Shown here: piece by piece, positions 6,462 to 8,279 of the stretch
How positions within the stretch are numbered: the stretch's first letter is position 1
Layout of the letters: each line of letters begins with the position of its first letter
Assembly (NCBI GenBank): GCA_040255585.1
Contig: JBDZVI010000103.1
Location: forward strand, 1 to 8,279
Direction of reading: 5' to 3'
Source: JAAYYF01 sp040255585
Lineage (GTDB): Bacteria > Deinococcota > Deinococci > Deinococcales > Trueperaceae
Length of the DNA stretch: 8,279 bases
Translations under genes and position numbers: made by a program
The notes under the pieces: model-generated
What the model was told of the DNA's origin: nothing
The model's database searches: none
What the model saw: only the letters and a program-made list of their open reading frames with translations

Positions 6462-7034
6462 ATGGGAGGCCTCATCGTCCTGATCGTTGTCGCCGCGCTC
6501 GTCTTCTACGCGGTCTCGATCTACAACCGGATAGTCGCTTACGAGAAGCGTTACCAGAACGCTTGGAGCCAGATAGACGTCCAACTCAAGCGCCGCGCCG
6601 ACCTCATCCCCAACCTGGTGGAGACAGTGAAGGGCTACGCCGCGCACGAGAGCACGGTGTTCGAGGAGGTCACGAGGGCGCGCGCTGCCCTCATGAACGC
6701 GCAGGGCGTCAACCAGTCGGCGGAGGCAGCCAACGTTATGTCGGCCGCCCTCGGCCGGCTGTTCGCCGTCGCCGAGGCCTACCCGGAGCTCAAGGCCAAC
6801 GAGAACTTCAGGCTGCTCCAGGAAGAACTCTCCGGTGTGGAGAACAAGATCGCCTACGCCAGGCAGTTCTACAACGATGCCGTCATGCAGTACAACACGC
6901 TCATCGAGACGGTGCCCGCCGTCTTCCTGGCCGGCCCCATGGGTAAGAAGCCGGCCGTCTTCCTCGAGATCCCGGAAGGCGACAAGGCCGTTCCGCAGGT
7001 CTCGTTCGGCAGCGCCCCGAGCACGGGGGCCTGA
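6462..7034 (+). CDS. lemA: LemA family membrane protein
   Basis: A 190-residue protein of normal LemA length. An N-terminal hydrophobic helix (about residues 3-20) anchors it in the membrane. The LemA core follows: YNRIVAYEKRYQNAWSQIDV, then LKRRADLIPNLVETVKGYA, and farther on the conserved ENFRLLQEELSGVENKIAYA and YNDAVMQYNTLIETVP segments, all predicted long helices. The C-terminal tail is short and Ser/Gly/Ala-rich. The biochemical role of LemA is not settled. It commonly lies next to htpX-type metalloproteases and is thought to act in envelope quality control or stress. Here htpX follows on the same strand 134 bases downstream, which fits that pairing. The start is well supported by the AGGAGG site. 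Nothing in the sequence indicates truncation or unusual codon use. Confidence 0.95.
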   Translation: MGGLIVLIVVAALVFYAVSIYNRIVAYEKRYQNAWSQIDVQLKRRADLIPNLVETVKGYAAHESTVFEEVTRARAALMNAQGVNQSAEAANVMSAALGRLFAVAEAYPELKANENFRLLQEELSGVENKIAYARQFYNDAVMQYNTLIETVPAVFLAGPMGKKPAVFLEIPEGDKAVPQVSFGSAPSTGA

Positions 7035-7071
7035 GCGACGCCGTCTCGGTCGGTGCCTCGTCACCCGCATA

Positions 7072-7091
7072 GCCGCGGCCATGACCGCGGC
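7072..7091 (+). other. GC hairpin 1 in the lemA-htpX gap
   Basis: GCCGCGG, a six-base loop CCATGA, then CCGCGGC: a perfect seven-base-pair stem made only of G and C, 37 bases after the lemA stop. No T-tract follows, so it is not a classical intrinsic terminator. It may stabilise the 3' end of lemA mRNA or cause pausing. It contains an ATG in its loop, but no gene follows from it. Confidence 0.45.
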
Positions 7092-7106
7092 GCTCTAGGA
7101 CAAGCT

Positions 7107-7143
7107 CGCCCCCGGTTCGCCGCGAACGTCGGCACCGGGGGCG
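7107..7143 (+). terminator. GC hairpin 2 before htpX (attenuator-like or partial terminator)
   Basis: CGCCCCCGGT (7107-7116) and ACCGGGGGCG (7134-7143) form a perfect ten-base-pair stem. Inside it GCCG (7119-7122) can pair with CGGC (7130-7133) after a two-base bulge, leaving a seven-base loop. This is the strongest hairpin found in the window. It ends 11 bases before the htpX Shine-Dalgarno. The following bases TGTCGAAGG contain no T-run, so full termination is doubtful. Reduction of htpX expression relative to lemA, or mRNA stabilisation, is the more likely role. Confidence 0.55.
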
Positions 7144-7154
7144 TGTCGAAGGTC

Positions 7155-7160
7155 AGGTGG
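7155..7160 (+). promoter_or_regulatory. Shine-Dalgarno AGGTGG deciding the htpX start
   Basis: AGGTGG lies eight bases before ATG 7169. An in-frame GTG at 7157 falls within this site and would be served only by a weaker AAGG at 7149-7152. ATG 7169 is therefore preferred, a difference of four residues. Confidence 0.6.
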
Positions 7161-7168
7161 CGCCAAGC

Positions 7169-8167
7169 ATGAGCGATCAGGTCAGGAAGCTGGGCGACCA
7201 GTTCACCATCCCCGGCACCGGCCGCAAGATAAACCTGCTCGACTATCAGGCCGCCAACAAGCGCAGCACCTGGTTGCTCGCCCTGTTCACGATCCTGCTG
7301 CTCGCGGCCGCCGCCTACCTCCTAGCCGAGGCCGTCGATCCGGCCTCGGCAGCGTTCTTCATCGGCGTGGCTGGCGTTCTCGGCTTCGGTCAGGCGGCCG
7401 TCGGCTTCTGGTTCTCCGACCAGATCTCCCTGGCGGCGTCCGGCGCGCGCGTCGCCACGGTGGACGAGCACCGCTATCTCGTCAACGTGGCGGAGGCCGT
7501 CGCGATCGGCGCCGGCGTGCCGATGCCCAAGGTCTACGTGATCGACTCTCCCGCGCCCAACGCCTTCGCCACCGGCCGCGACCCGCAGCACGCGTCGATA
7601 GCGGTGACCACTGGCCTGCTCCAGCTCCTCGACAGACAGGAGCTGGAGGGCGTGGTCGCTCACGAGCTGGCGCACGTGCGCAACTACGACATCCGGTTCA
7701 TGTCCATGCTCGTCGCTACCCTCGGGGCTTTGCTCGTCCTGAGGGACATGGTGCTCCGCTGGGGGATGTACGGCGGCCTCGGCGGTGGGCGCGGCTCCTC
7801 GCGACGTTCCGGCTCCGGTCGCGGCGGCAGCGGCGGCGGCATGGGGCAGGGCATCGCGCTGATCCTGCTGGTAGTCCTGCTGGTGATCGGCCCGATCGTC
7901 GGCACGTTGGTGCGCCTGGCTGTGAGCCGGGGCCGCGAGTACCTCGCCGACGCGACCGGGGCCTACATCACCCGCAACCCGGAAGGCCTCGCCAGGGCGC
8001 TGGAGAAGCTCGCTGCCTACTCGGGCCAGCGCCTCGAGGTGAGCGAGGGCGTGCGCCACATGTTCTTCACCAACCCCGCCATGCACGCGGGCGAGGGTGG
8101 AGAAGCCGGTATCTTCTCCACCCACCCGCCCATCGCCGAGCGCATCCGGCGCCTCAGGAACATGTGA
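7169..8167 (+). CDS. htpX: M48 family membrane zinc metalloprotease HtpX
   Basis: Integral membrane endopeptidase of the HtpX type, which cuts misfolded membrane proteins at the cytoplasmic face. The protein has 332 residues from ATG 7169, somewhat longer than the roughly 290 of E. coli HtpX. The N-terminus has the family pattern N-K-R-x-T-W before helix one (35-53), and helix two spans about 60-82. The protease domain has SPAPNAFATGRDP, then HELAH (165-169) with zinc ligands H165 and H169 and catalytic E166. EYLAD supplies the third ligand E257, and FSTHPPIAERI is the usual C-terminal block. Helices three (about 179-195) and four (about 229-250) are joined by a Gly/Ser/Arg-rich segment (about 202-228), which explains the extra length. 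It lies downstream of lemA, a common partner, behind two hairpins. All catalytic residues are present, so it should be active. Confidence 0.96.
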   Translation: MSDQVRKLGDQFTIPGTGRKINLLDYQAANKRSTWLLALFTILLLAAAAYLLAEAVDPASAAFFIGVAGVLGFGQAAVGFWFSDQISLAASGARVATVDEHRYLVNVAEAVAIGAGVPMPKVYVIDSPAPNAFATGRDPQHASIAVTTGLLQLLDRQELEGVVAHELAHVRNYDIRFMSMLVATLGALLVLRDMVLRWGMYGGLGGGRGSSRRSGSGRGGSGGGMGQGIALILLVVLLVIGPIVGTLVRLAVSRGREYLADATGAYITRNPEGLARALEKLAAYSGQRLEVSEGVRHMFFTNPAMHAGEGGEAGIFSTHPPIAERIRRLRNM

Positions 8168-8225
8168 TCAGGGTCTATTCATTCTTGATGGCGCGGCGTC
8201 GGGTGGCACGATCATCGAGGACACC

Positions 8226-8279
8226 ATGTTGGTGTCGTTCGAGGGCAAGTGGTTCCGCCTTGGCTTTCCGGCCGGTTTC
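8226..8279 (+). CDS. Possible start of an unidentified gene, cut by the right edge
   Basis: ATG 8226 opens a frame of 18 codons to the window end, with GAGGA at 8217-8221 as a possible ribosome binding site. The visible residues, MLVSFEGKWFRLGFPAGF, match no family I recognise. The same frame is open back to the htpX stop region with high G/C at third codon positions, but has no earlier ATG, GTG or TTG. Open frames also exist on the minus strand across these bases, one ending at 8168. Too little is visible to decide. Confidence 0.25.
   Translation, partial: MLVSFEGKWFRLGFPAGF

Noticed and set aside
7322..8125. 267-codon minus-strand frame inside htpX.
   Set aside because: Antisense to HELAH and EYLAD; His/Ala/Glu-rich product without a domain.
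1..8279. Mobile elements, CRISPR repeats, tRNA genes, toxin-antitoxin or defence modules.
   Set aside because: No transposase or integrase motifs, no regularly spaced direct repeats, no cloverleaf, and no unexplained gene of useful length were seen on either strand.

Overview
The window is very GC-rich bacterial chromosomal DNA with densely packed housekeeping genes. The gene content suggests a member of the Deinococcota, possibly a Truepera-like lineage. The clues are a RecJ with a long C-terminal extension of the kind found on Deinococcus RecJ, an MnmA of the Cys-Cys / PNPC-x-x-C type, and A+T-rich -10-like hexamers lying almost on top of start codons, a hallmark of Deinococcus promoters. 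This placement is inference from gene style. No ribosomal RNA or other marker in the window settles it.

Left half (minus strand, 5120 down to the left edge): three genes in one tight transcription unit. It begins with a small two-helix membrane protein with a LapA domain (5120-4713). recJ, the 5'-3' single-strand DNA exonuclease (4713-2491), follows with a TGATG stop/start overlap. Last comes a large FAD plus iron-sulfur 2-hydroxyacid dehydrogenase (2528 to beyond position 1), whose only usable start codon lies inside the end of recJ.

Centre (5121-5239): a 119-base divergent intergenic region. It holds a candidate -10 for each direction, a strong Shine-Dalgarno for the LapA gene, and a 16-bp GC-rich dyad that overlaps the place where the leftward -35 should be. 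The rightward -10 is so close to the mnmA start codon that the mnmA mRNA is probably leaderless.

Right half (plus strand): mnmA (tRNA 2-thiouridylase), then lemA with its own apparent promoter and ribosome binding site, then htpX (membrane zinc metalloprotease). Two GC-rich hairpins separate lemA from htpX. lemA-htpX is a familiar pair in membrane stress and quality control. The last ~110 bases after htpX hold at most the beginning of another gene.

I do not see a mobile element, CRISPR array, tRNA, toxin-antitoxin pair or defence system. The genes are well-known families. What merits a second look lies in the start sites, overlaps, leaderless-type promoters, the dyad and the hairpins, not in a new system.
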